64,000 bases of DNA. It comes from Thalassolituus sp. UBA1087 (GTDB taxonomy: Bacteria; Pseudomonadota; Gammaproteobacteria; Pseudomonadales; Oceanobacteraceae). The translations under genes and the position numbers were made by a program. This document shows, in pieces, positions 8,560-16,536 of the stretch (positions are counted from its first letter, which is position 1; every line of letters begins with the position of its first letter). The notes under the pieces were generated by a model. The model made no database searches. It was not told where the DNA came from and was given only the letters and a program-made list of their open reading frames with translations. Location: contig DCCG01000040.1 in assembly GCA_002314145.1 (NCBI GenBank), forward strand, positions 1 through 64,000, given 5' to 3'.

Positions 8560-9630
8560 ATGAAAAAACTTCGACTGCCTCTGGCTATTGCTGCAGCAAT
8601 GAGTGCTGTACCTGCAATGGCTTCTGATTCAATCAGCGGCGGCATCTGGATGAACCATTCCATCTATAACGATGATGCGAGCGAAGTCACTTACGGTGAT
8701 ACCAACTACGAATCGCTGATTCTGTATATGGACCACACTGATGAAGCAACAGGCTGGAAGTTTTCTTCTGAATTCCGTTTAGGCAAAGGTGCTTTTACAG
8801 ACCCGGATAACAACAACACCGGCGGCCACTACGGCTTCCACAAAGCCTGGATCGGTAAAGATTTTGAAACAGGTTCCATTAAAATCGGTAAATCTCAGGT
8901 ACCGTTTGGCTGGAAAACCGTTAACTTCTGGCCTGGTGATGAAATGCTGGGTGGCTATGCCGACCAGAACGACGTGGGTGTGAAATGGAGCGCGGATGCG
9001 AGCCAGTTCCACTATGACGTTGCTTACTACCACGTTGATGACTTCGGTAACAGCACCGAAAGCATGGATGATGGTGGTCACTGGGGCTCATCTACTACTT
9101 ATCAAAAAGGCCAGACAGTTGTTCTGAACGGTTCTTATGAAATTGCAGAAGGTCAGAAAGTCGGTGCTTCTTACCAGATTGGTAAACTGCGCGATCTGGC
9201 CGGCAATGCTGACCGTCCTATGGAAGGCGATCACAGCGCGGCAGTTGCATACTACGAAGGTACCTTCGGGGCCTTTGGCGTAAAAGCCCAATATATGACC
9301 ACAGAACGTGACCTGAGCGGTCTGACTGCTGTTGCCGGTACTGCGCTGGATGACACAGAAGTCAAAAACGACCGTAAAGCGGTAACCGTTACTTACGCTC
9401 TGAACGATTTCTACTTCTACGTGGATTACACCAACGCCGAAGCGAAAACTGATGGCAATGACGATGTTGTGGGTTCGGCTGATAGCTGGGCACCAGGCAT
9501 GAGCTATGACTATGGTCCGGGTTGGGTTTACGTTGAATACGTAAGCAACGACGGTGGTATCGATGCTAATGGCATGGTTACCGACGGTGACTATGATGCA
9601 TGGTACTTCACCATGGATTACTACTTCTGA
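8560..9630 (+). CDS. Outer-membrane beta-barrel protein (porin-like)
   Basis: This 356-residue protein has a clear signal peptide (cleaved after AMA, near residue 21), an acidic, aromatic-rich mature chain with alternating beta-strand patterns, and a terminal Phe (MDYYF) as expected for barrel insertion by BAM. It resembles phosphate-selective or general porins loosely, and I cannot assign a specific family. The start follows GAGGAG. Its position directly after choV and before the operon terminator suggests a diffusion pore for choline or related compounds; this is inference. Confidence 0.75.
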   Translation: MKKLRLPLAIAAAMSAVPAMASDSISGGIWMNHSIYNDDASEVTYGDTNYESLILYMDHTDEATGWKFSSEFRLGKGAFTDPDNNNTGGHYGFHKAWIGKDFETGSIKIGKSQVPFGWKTVNFWPGDEMLGGYADQNDVGVKWSADASQFHYDVAYYHVDDFGNSTESMDDGGHWGSSTTYQKGQTVVLNGSYEIAEGQKVGASYQIGKLRDLAGNADRPMEGDHSAAVAYYEGTFGAFGVKAQYMTTERDLSGLTAVAGTALDDTEVKNDRKAVTVTYALNDFYFYVDYTNAEAKTDGNDDVVGSADSWAPGMSYDYGPGWVYVEYVSNDGGIDANGMVTDGDYDAWYFTMDYYF

Positions 9631-9655
9631 TTTTTAATCGGATAGTGAGCTAATC

Positions 9656-9687
9656 AAAAAAACGCAGCCATTGGCTGCGTTTTTTTA
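9656..9687. terminator. Bidirectional intrinsic terminator
   Basis: ACGCAGCC (9662-9669) pairs with GGCTGCGT (9673-9680) around an ATT loop, with A residues before and T residues after. It lies between the convergent bet/cho/porin operon and the short-chain dehydrogenase gene and can serve both strands. Confidence 0.9.
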
Positions 9688-9697
9688 TGGCCGCATT

Positions 9698-10546
9698 TTA
9701 TCTCCGCGTTAGGGTATTCAGGTCGAATTTCCGGCTCAGAATACGGTCACGCAGGGTTACCGGCAGCCAGCGGGCAATCAGCGGCAGAATACGGCAACCA
9801 TGGCCAATGCGGATGATTTCATCGGGTTTACTCAATAGCTGAGCAGTTAATTCTCTGGCAAAGTCCGCTGCCGGCGTCGGGTTATCCTGGGAGGCAGTCG
9901 CCCGTGCTTCCATCTGTGTTTTCAGCGGCGCATACATTGAATCCTGTGGCAGGCCCTGAGCCAAGTGGCTGAGGGAATTATCACCGAATCTGGACTGGAT
10001 CGCGCCGGGCTGAACCGTAACGACCTGAATATGAAACGGTGCTAACTCCATGCGCAGAGCATCACTGAGGGAATGCAGAGCTGATTTGGTAGCGCAGTAA
10101 GCACCGGAAAAAGGCGTGGTCAGAATGCCGGACACTGAACCGATATTGATTACCTGTGCCGGTCGCTGTGGGGAGCCTGCGGCTTTCAGCAGGGGAACCG
10201 CTGCCTGGGTTAACGCCAGGGGCGCAAACACATTGGTGGCGAACTGTTGTTCCAGTAAATCACGGCTTAATTCCGCCAACGGCCCCATGGCAGCATAACC
10301 GGCGTTATTGATCAGGCAATTGAGATGGCCGTCCTGTTGCTCAATATGACTGATGGCCGCTTCGATGTCATCAGCGTTATTCACATCCATGGCGATGGGA
10401 ATAAGACCATCACTGCTGAGGTTCTTCAGGCTGTCTGTGTTGCGTGCGGTGGCGTAAACGCGGTATCCCTGACGCAGATATTCTTCTGCCAGTGCGCGGC
10501 CAATACCGGATGAACAACCGGTAATCAGGACATTTTTTTGTGTCAT
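9698..10546 (-). CDS. Short-chain dehydrogenase/reductase
   Basis: This 282-residue classical SDR has the NAD(P)-binding motif GCSSGIG at residues 10-16, the NNAG segment, Ser137 and the catalytic Tyr150-x3-Lys154 (YCATK). It is an oxidoreductase of unknown substrate. The frame extends 37 codons further upstream, but the Rossmann fold begins at the ATG at 10546, which has a GGAAAA Shine-Dalgarno. It is 113 bp downstream of the amidase gene on the same strand and may be co-transcribed with it. Confidence 0.88.
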   Translation of the reverse strand: MTQKNVLITGCSSGIGRALAEEYLRQGYRVYATARNTDSLKNLSSDGLIPIAMDVNNADDIEAAISHIEQQDGHLNCLINNAGYAAMGPLAELSRDLLEQQFATNVFAPLALTQAAVPLLKAAGSPQRPAQVINIGSVSGILTTPFSGAYCATKSALHSLSDALRMELAPFHIQVVTVQPGAIQSRFGDNSLSHLAQGLPQDSMYAPLKTQMEARATASQDNPTPAADFARELTAQLLSKPDEIIRIGHGCRILPLIARWLPVTLRDRILSRKFDLNTLTRR

Positions 10547-10659
10547 GCGTTTTCCGTTTTTTATTCTCTGTGGTAATGGTTTCTGTGGTGATCGTTTCTG
10601 TGGGATCTCGCTGTCAGTGGTAGCCCGCGTTTGTCCGCCGTTGTATGTCCGCTTCACCG

Positions 10660-12180
10660 TTATAATGGCGGCCGGCGGTCAAACCAGGGCTGTATTTCTT
10701 CTAATTGCGCGGCGAGTTGTAACAGCAGCGCATCCTGACCGAGCGGGGCGATGAACTGTGTACCTGCCGGTAATCCGTTTTCTGTCCAGTAAAGTGGCAC
10801 CGACATGGCTGGCTGTCCGGTCATATTGGCAAGTTGGGTAAAGGGCAGTTTTTCCAGATTATCCAGCGCCATTTTCTTTACCTGACCGGTTTTTAACAGC
10901 AGCTTGTGCAGCCCCAGGCCATTGATGATTTTCATAGCCACGGCTTCTGCCGGTGACGGATCAAAATAACCGATAGGCACTGGTTCAGACGCCAGTACCG
11001 GCGTCAGCAGCAGGTCGTATTTCTGATGAAACATATGCATGCTGCGGGCAAACTGGTTCCAGCGGCGTCTGGCATTGACGTAATCACCGGCACTGATGGT
11101 TTTGCCAAGGTAGGCGAGGACTTTGGTGGCATCTTCGGTATCCAGGTTACTGACACGGCCGCTGAGCTGGGCCGCCATAAAATCCAGATCAGCGGCGACC
11201 TGACCGAAGTACATGGTCAGATAACTGTCGGCCAGTGCTTCACCATCAAATTCCAGGGTTACCGGTTCAACGTCATGACCGAGGCGTGTCAGCAAGTCCA
11301 CGCTGTGACTGACAGCCTTCTCCGCATCGGCGGTCACCTCGCGGCCGATAAAGGAGCGGCAGGTATAGCCAATACGCAGTTTGCGCGGTGCCTGCTGCAG
11401 GCTTTGCAGATAGCCGCCGGGGATATTCACCGGGTAGGGTGTTGAGCCATCTGCGCCGGCCACGGCATCCAGCATGGCGGCACTGTCCCGGACACTGCGG
11501 GTAATCACATGCTCGGTCGCGGCGCCATCCCAGTATTCGCTGGCGTAAGGCCCGGTAGGGACCAGGCCGCGGCTGGGCTTAAGGCCAAATAAGCCACAAC
11601 AGGCGGCCGGAATACGGATGGAGCCACCGCCATCACCGGCCGATGCCATGGGCAATATGCCGGCGGCCACTGCTGCAGCGGAACCACCACTGGAACCGCC
11701 GGGCGTATGGCCGGTATTCCAGGGGTTACGGCAGGCGCCAAAGGCTTTGGGTTCGGTGACCCCCATTAATCCCAGTTCCGGCGTATTGGTTTTGCCGAAT
11801 ATCACCAGCCCAGCCTGTTTAAAGCGACGAACCAGCTCACTGTCAGCTGGTGAAATGACACCTTTCAAAGCAGCACTACCGCTGCTCATCGGAGTGCCTT
11901 CCAGAGCCGCCAGTAGATCTTTCAACAGAAAAGGTACGCCGCGGAAGGGACCATCCGGCTGTGTTTGCTGCAGCTGCTGACGGGCATAATCGTAAAGTGG
12001 AGTGATGATGGCATTAATGGCCGGATTGACTTCTTCTGCCCGCTGTATGGCACAGTGCAGTAACTCTTCCGGTGATGCATCGCCGGCACGCACCAGAGCG
12101 GCCAGCCCCAGTGCATCATAATTCTGATAGTCAGACGGTGAGAAGCGGCTGGTACTGTGTTCGCTGGCAGGGGTTGTCAT
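10660..12180 (-). CDS. Amidase-signature family hydrolase
   Basis: This 506-residue enzyme carries the amidase-signature catalytic triad Lys87 (FLLKDLL), Ser163 (GGSSGGS) and Ser187 (DGGGSIRIP). It hydrolyses carboxamides; substrate is not predictable. It is full length for the family and lacks a signal peptide. GatA of the tRNA amidotransferase is unlikely because no gatB/gatC is nearby and the C-terminus matches stand-alone amidases. It follows the ApbE gene by about 105 bp on the - strand. Confidence 0.9.
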   Translation of the reverse strand: MTTPASEHSTSRFSPSDYQNYDALGLAALVRAGDASPEELLHCAIQRAEEVNPAINAIITPLYDYARQQLQQTQPDGPFRGVPFLLKDLLAALEGTPMSSGSAALKGVISPADSELVRRFKQAGLVIFGKTNTPELGLMGVTEPKAFGACRNPWNTGHTPGGSSGGSAAAVAAGILPMASAGDGGGSIRIPAACCGLFGLKPSRGLVPTGPYASEYWDGAATEHVITRSVRDSAAMLDAVAGADGSTPYPVNIPGGYLQSLQQAPRKLRIGYTCRSFIGREVTADAEKAVSHSVDLLTRLGHDVEPVTLEFDGEALADSYLTMYFGQVAADLDFMAAQLSGRVSNLDTEDATKVLAYLGKTISAGDYVNARRRWNQFARSMHMFHQKYDLLLTPVLASEPVPIGYFDPSPAEAVAMKIINGLGLHKLLLKTGQVKKMALDNLEKLPFTQLANMTGQPAMSVPLYWTENGLPAGTQFIAPLGQDALLLQLAAQLEEIQPWFDRRPPL

Positions 12181-12285
12181 GATTGCTGGGCCCAGAGTTT
12201 GTTGTTATGCATGGCTGCTGCAACAAATAACAGGAACCCCTGCCGATGACAACTCTGCTGCTGTATCTGTTGCCCTGCGCTGGCT

Positions 12286-13248
12286 TTACTCAGACGTTGT
12301 CTGTGGCGCCGGGTCTGGTGTCAGTGTGACTGTGCTGAGATCCGGGCGGATCAGCAGGGCGTGGAGATTCTGTTCGCGCAGCCAGTCCGGGGCAGCCTGC
12401 TGACGCAGCATGGCAATGGTGGACAGAGTGCCTGCCAGTAATGTTGATGGAGCCAGTACGGTAACCGACGCCCAATGGTCCACGGGATAACCATTATGTG
12501 GATTCAGCAGATGGCAGAAACGTTGGCCATTTTTTTCGAAAAAACGCTCATAGTCGCCACTGGTGGCCATACCACCTTGATACACGGGTAAACGGGCAAT
12601 GGCTTGTTGTGGTTTTCTGGGATGGCGTACTCCCAGCTGCCACGGCTGAACGTGACTGGCTGTTCCGGCGCTTTGGTGGCTGTCCTCCTGCGGCCGCGGA
12701 CCGAGAATGTGCAGATCACCGCCGAGATCAATAATGCCGCTGTTCACGCCGCCCTGCCGGGCAATATCGGCGCACACATCTGCCGCGTATTCTTTGCCTA
12801 TCCCGCCCAGATCAAGCTCCATATCGGGCGGCATCAGCAGCTCATGATCCGATAGCTTCACTGCGCCAAAACCAATGCGGGGCAGAAGGCTGGCCAGGGC
12901 GTCAGCGGAAGGGATAAGGTTTTTTCTGAAGTCCCAGGCCTGCCTCAGTACACCGGAACTGATATCAAATAAACCATCACTCTGTTCGTAACAGACGGCA
13001 GCATAATTCAGCAGCCAGTGAGTTTCAGCGTCGATGGGTGTCGGCTGACCGGCGTTATTGTTGATACGGGAGAGGATGCTGTCGTCGCGGTAGCGGCTGT
13101 ATTTGTGCTCAATACGGCGCACAGCGGTTTCCATGGCTGCTACCTGCGCCCGTGCCTGGGTGTTATCCGGTAACAGAAAAGAGCAGGGGGACGCCATCGC
13201 GGTGAAACGATGGCAGAAAAAACCGTCAGTGTTTGTATTGAATGCCAA
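12286..13248 (-). CDS. apbE: ApbE family FAD:protein FMN transferase
   Basis: This 320-residue ApbE-like protein should attach FMN from FAD to a Thr or Ser of a target protein outside the cytoplasm. The family opening F.AMASPC, KYSRYRDDSILSRIN, the LDLGGIGKEYAAD segment and the C-terminal SGDYERFFEKNG and HLLNPHNGYP are visible. The start is a TTG at 13248 that overlaps the DUF3570 stop by 23 bp; an ATG at 13197 would remove the family's N-terminal strand. No lipobox or strong signal peptide is seen, which is odd for an enzyme that usually acts in the periplasm. Confidence 0.87.
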   Translation of the reverse strand: MAFNTNTDGFFCHRFTAMASPCSFLLPDNTQARAQVAAMETAVRRIEHKYSRYRDDSILSRINNNAGQPTPIDAETHWLLNYAAVCYEQSDGLFDISSGVLRQAWDFRKNLIPSADALASLLPRIGFGAVKLSDHELLMPPDMELDLGGIGKEYAADVCADIARQGGVNSGIIDLGGDLHILGPRPQEDSHQSAGTASHVQPWQLGVRHPRKPQQAIARLPVYQGGMATSGDYERFFEKNGQRFCHLLNPHNGYPVDHWASVTVLAPSTLLAGTLSTIAMLRQQAAPDWLREQNLHALLIRPDLSTVTLTPDPAPQTTSE

Positions 13249-14413
13249 TGCTCAGCACCGTGTAGTCAACCAAAGCAGGTGTTTCATCACTTGAGGTCTG
13301 TACTATGGCAAAGTTTTCCGAAGAATAATATTGCTGCCAGTCCAGTGATACCGTCCACTGACGATAAATAGCTTTCACTTCGGCTCCGAAACTGAAGGCG
13401 CCGTAGGACGCTAAACGATAATCTGAGCTGTTGTACTGATCGTCCGGTGGAGCTTGCTCCAGACTGTAAAAATCGGCGCTGGTCTGACGGTAGTAGCGCG
13501 TCATGGGAATCACTTCGAGTGAAAACGGCGCCATATTAAACATCTGTGCCCAGCGTAAGGTCAGCGTATGTGAACGTATGCCCCAGTTATCACTGTAATA
13601 GCGGTAGTCAGCATGCGCGGCAGCGCCATCCCAGAAAGGAATAAACTGGCGATACTGAGCATCCAGAGTCAGCTGGTCGCGCTGCCCGGGACGGCGGTCT
13701 TCAAATTTATAGGGATCGGATAAGTATCCGGTTAAACGGGTATAACCGATGCCGGCTTTGATTACCCGGTTTTTATCGATCACCTGAGAAACGCCTTCAT
13801 ACAGTGAAAGGCTGCGTTTGCTGCGGCCGTCGGCACGCTGGCGGTCAGCGGATATCCAGGCATCCGACGGCGATAATTCATCCAGTGATGCACTGACCGA
13901 CGCAAATAAAGTGGTGTGTTTATCAAACAGTTCCAGCGAGCCGTCACCGCCCAGTGCCAGTGAGCGGTAATCATTTTCCAGCGACAGGGCGAACAGGCCG
14001 CCGAGGGTGCCGTCAATCTGTCCGTTGTAGGCACCCTGAATGTATTTTTTCGGCGCTACTTTTAAATCGTAACGGGTTTCTTCAATACTGGCACCACTCA
14101 TCAGCAGGACGCTTTTCCCCTCGGCATTTTCGTAGGTCTGCATCGGTGATGCGCCGCTCATGGTCTCGTACTGAAATTCACTGTTAATGTACCAGTCACC
14201 GGCAAGAGGGCGGGCGTAACGGAACTGGTGAACATCAATACTGTAGCGTTCGGTGACCGGTGTGAAGGTACGTGCCCGGGGTGCATCCGCTTCCTGATAT
14301 TGCGTGTTGCGGTAGGCGAATACCTCATCCGTCGGGGTTGCTTCACCGTAAGCCGGCAGGCTGGCTGCTGCCGCAGTTAACGCGGCGAGGGAATTGATTC
14401 CTTTTTTTTGCAT
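13226..14413 (-). CDS. DUF3570 outer-membrane barrel-like protein
   Basis: This 395-residue protein has a signal peptide (cleaved near AYGEA, residue 22) and amphipathic beta-strands ending IGIQYKH, consistent with an outer-membrane barrel. Family features I recall for DUF3570 are the two SGA[S/T] tetrapeptides, here at residues 86-89 and 106-109, followed by the ETRYD segment. Function is unknown. It is sandwiched between DUF4266 (5 bp upstream) and ApbE (overlapping), an arrangement I recognise from other proteobacteria. Confidence 0.8.
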   Translation of the reverse strand: MQKKGINSLAALTAAAASLPAYGEATPTDEVFAYRNTQYQEADAPRARTFTPVTERYSIDVHQFRYARPLAGDWYINSEFQYETMSGASPMQTYENAEGKSVLLMSGASIEETRYDLKVAPKKYIQGAYNGQIDGTLGGLFALSLENDYRSLALGGDGSLELFDKHTTLFASVSASLDELSPSDAWISADRQRADGRSKRSLSLYEGVSQVIDKNRVIKAGIGYTRLTGYLSDPYKFEDRRPGQRDQLTLDAQYRQFIPFWDGAAAHADYRYYSDNWGIRSHTLTLRWAQMFNMAPFSLEVIPMTRYYRQTSADFYSLEQAPPDDQYNSSDYRLASYGAFSFGAEVKAIYRQWTVSLDWQQYYSSENFAIVQTSSDETPALVDYTVLSIGIQYKH

Positions 14414-14418
14414 GTTAT

Positions 14419-14631
14419 TCAGTTACAGCCGCAACCGCCTCCTGCTGCCTGGCCACCACCGGACGAACCTTCTTTGGCAAAATGAATGTGATTATCCAGC
14501 GAGGATTTCAGGGGATCTGACTGCCAGGCCATAACATCCTGAGCCAGATTGCCCCGTTCCCAGGGTTTGACGGTACTGCAGCCGCTGAGCAACAGCAGAA
14601 CAACTACAGCAGAACTAAAGCGAATGAACAT
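14419..14631 (-). CDS. DUF4266 small lipoprotein
   Basis: This 70-residue lipoprotein has a lipobox LLSGC with Cys18 as the lipidated residue, then the DUF4266-type KPWERGNLAQ..M and a glycine-rich tail ending GGGCGCN. The residue after the lipid Cys is Ser, so export to the outer membrane is expected. Two extra cysteines at the extreme C-terminus suggest metal or redox chemistry. It sits 26 bp after the thioredoxin gene and 5 bp before DUF3570. Confidence 0.82.
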   Translation of the reverse strand: MFIRFSSAVVVLLLLSGCSTVKPWERGNLAQDVMAWQSDPLKSSLDNHIHFAKEGSSGGGQAAGGGCGCN

Positions 14632-14657
14632 GCAATATTCCGTTATTGAAAATCCGG

Positions 14658-15152
14658 TTATTTGGCGGATACCAGCGCTGTGATTTCGGCGCGTATTTTC
14701 TGACTGTCAGAAGGTTTAAACCCCTGATGAATGACACGGATTTTACCCTGACGGTCAATCAGATAAGACGTCGGCATGCCGCGCAGACCAAAGGCATCCG
14801 GGGTGTTGCCATCGGCGTCGTGCAGTGTTGGGTAAGAAACCGGGTACTGCTTGAGAAATTCGCGCGCAGCTTTCACATCTTCATCAAGATTAATGGCCAG
14901 CACTTCAAAACCTTTGCCTTTTAAATCTTTTCGTACACCATCAAGGAAGGGCAGGGATTTACGGCAGGGGCCGCACCAGGAAGCCCAGAAATCGACGTAC
15001 ACGACTTTCCCGCGATAGGCAGATAAGCTGGTGTTTCCTTTCTGAGTGAGATACGGCAGTTTGAAATCCGGTGCCGGGTCTCCCGCGGCACTGACCACCT
15101 GAGTGGTCAGTAATGCGGAAATAAACATGATCAGTGGAGCAATGATACGCAC
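14658..15152 (-). CDS. TlpA-like periplasmic thioredoxin
   Basis: This 164-residue thiol-disulfide protein has a signal sequence of about 23 residues and the active-site WCGPC (residues 59-63), with the cis-Pro loop GMPTSYLID. It is of the TlpA/ResA reductant or oxidant type, working on periplasmic cysteines or on cytochrome c maturation. The start is a GTG at 15152 preceded by AAGGAG; the longer in-frame extension overlaps the DUF1501 gene and lacks a site. The neighbouring cysteine-tailed DUF4266 and the haem-motif protein are possible partners. Confidence 0.88.
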   Translation of the reverse strand: MRIIAPLIMFISALLTTQVVSAAGDPAPDFKLPYLTQKGNTSLSAYRGKVVYVDFWASWCGPCRKSLPFLDGVRKDLKGKGFEVLAINLDEDVKAAREFLKQYPVSYPTLHDADGNTPDAFGLRGMPTSYLIDRQGKIRVIHQGFKPSDSQKIRAEITALVSAK

Positions 15153-15171
15153 TGTATTCTCCTTGGCAGCA

Positions 15172-16527
15172 TCAGCTGAATATATTGAATGAATTGACGT
15201 TAAGCGGGTAGCTTTCCGCCAGCGCGGCGTTTTCAACGCCCAGCAGCCGGCGCAGTTCCTGGTTAACGTGCGCCGGTGTCAGTGTTTCTCCGGATGAATC
15301 CTGCAGGCCGGAATTGCGGTTCACTGTCAGTGAACGGAAATCCGCACTGGAGGCGCCGAATACTTTACCGCCGGTATTGTTGGGCTGAACAACCATGACG
15401 CTGGTAATCGGCCAGTGATCTTTACCATTACCGGAATTGTAATAGGGCGTGCGGCCAAAGTCAGAACCAATGACGACCGTGGTCTTATTGGCAACACCGG
15501 CATATTCCAGTGCCTGCAGCAGGAAGTGTACGCCTTCCAGCATATCGCCCATGCGCGGATAGGCAGTACGGTCATGGTTGCCGTGCGTATCAAAACCGCC
15601 CACGTTCAGGTTGGCGCTGGCACACAAACCTGCGGCAAAAGCGGCACTGACGACCTCGGCCTGGCTTTTCAGGCCTTCACCACGGTTCTCGTTCCAGTGT
15701 TCGTCGCGCAGTACGTTGGCCTGAATATCGTCCAGTCGTACGGTCAGTTCGCCAAGGTTGGAATCCACGCTGCGTATGCCCAGCAGACTCTGCAGCTGTG
15801 CGCGGCGCTGGGGCAGGGTTTCATTGGCCAGCTGGCGTTGCAGGCGGGCGGCCTGAGCGGCTTTGATATCCTGGTACATATCCACATCGCGGGCGCCGGT
15901 GCGGTAGAGGAAACCGCGGTCGCCACTGTAATGGTTGGGGTCGGATATCTGGCTGATAAAGCCGGCACTGCTGGCCCGCGCACGGGCCACCAGTGAATCG
16001 GTAAAGTCGTAGCCGCCGTTACTGATGTAGGCGAGTGGCAGGTTGGGGGAGACGGCCGCCGCATAATAGGCCGCCAGACTCGGATAGCCGGTTTCATCGG
16101 AGCCGGACCAGACGAAGCGGTTGCCGGTATCGTGATTGTTGGTGCCGGTATCGATACCGTTGATGACCGTCAGGCGATCACCATAAGTGGTGAAGAAATC
16201 ATCGAACTGGTCGTTGATGCGGTTGAGTACCGCATCATCGTCGGACACCTGATCCGGGATCGCACTCCACTGAATGTTGCCGTAGGTTTTGTTGCTGTCC
16301 AGTGCCACTGAGTTGGTGGAACCTTCATTGCGGTCAGAACGATCAGCGTAGGCCTGATTCAGACCTTTGGGATCACAGATGGACGTCGGGTCCCAGCCAC
16401 CACCGGCGTTCACCACGACCAGAAATTTATCCGGAACGGTGGCGGCCGCGGCTTTGGGTGTCCACACCGGCATACTGGCGGTCAGACCGGAAGCGGCCAT
16501 GAGTTGCATAAATTGACGACGTTTCAT
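15172..16527 (-). CDS. DUF1501 protein with Tat signal
   Basis: This 451-residue protein opens with a twin-arginine leader (KRRQFMQLMAASGL) and a hydrophobic segment ending AAAA, so it is exported folded. The body shows the sulfatase-like DUF1501 features NAGGGWDPTSICD, NGIDTGTNNHDTG, GGFDTHGNHD and GSDFGRTPYYN. DUF1501 proteins are usually paired with DUF1592/DUF1800-type proteins, as here. Biochemical role is unknown. AGGAG precedes the ATG, and the gene begins 9 bp after the large lipoprotein gene. Confidence 0.88.
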   Translation of the reverse strand: MKRRQFMQLMAASGLTASMPVWTPKAAAATVPDKFLVVVNAGGGWDPTSICDPKGLNQAYADRSDRNEGSTNSVALDSNKTYGNIQWSAIPDQVSDDDAVLNRINDQFDDFFTTYGDRLTVINGIDTGTNNHDTGNRFVWSGSDETGYPSLAAYYAAAVSPNLPLAYISNGGYDFTDSLVARARASSAGFISQISDPNHYSGDRGFLYRTGARDVDMYQDIKAAQAARLQRQLANETLPQRRAQLQSLLGIRSVDSNLGELTVRLDDIQANVLRDEHWNENRGEGLKSQAEVVSAAFAAGLCASANLNVGGFDTHGNHDRTAYPRMGDMLEGVHFLLQALEYAGVANKTTVVIGSDFGRTPYYNSGNGKDHWPITSVMVVQPNNTGGKVFGASSADFRSLTVNRNSGLQDSSGETLTPAHVNQELRRLLGVENAALAESYPLNVNSFNIFS

Positions 16528-16536
16528 GACGGCTCC

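Noticed and set aside
10660..12180. GatA subunit of the tRNA amidotransferase
   Set aside because: It has the shared Ser-Ser-Lys signature but no gatB or gatC neighbours and sits in an unrelated operon context.
15415..15996. A 193-codon frame on the + strand within DUF1501
   Set aside because: Mirror of a well-supported gene; composition follows the antisense codon pattern.
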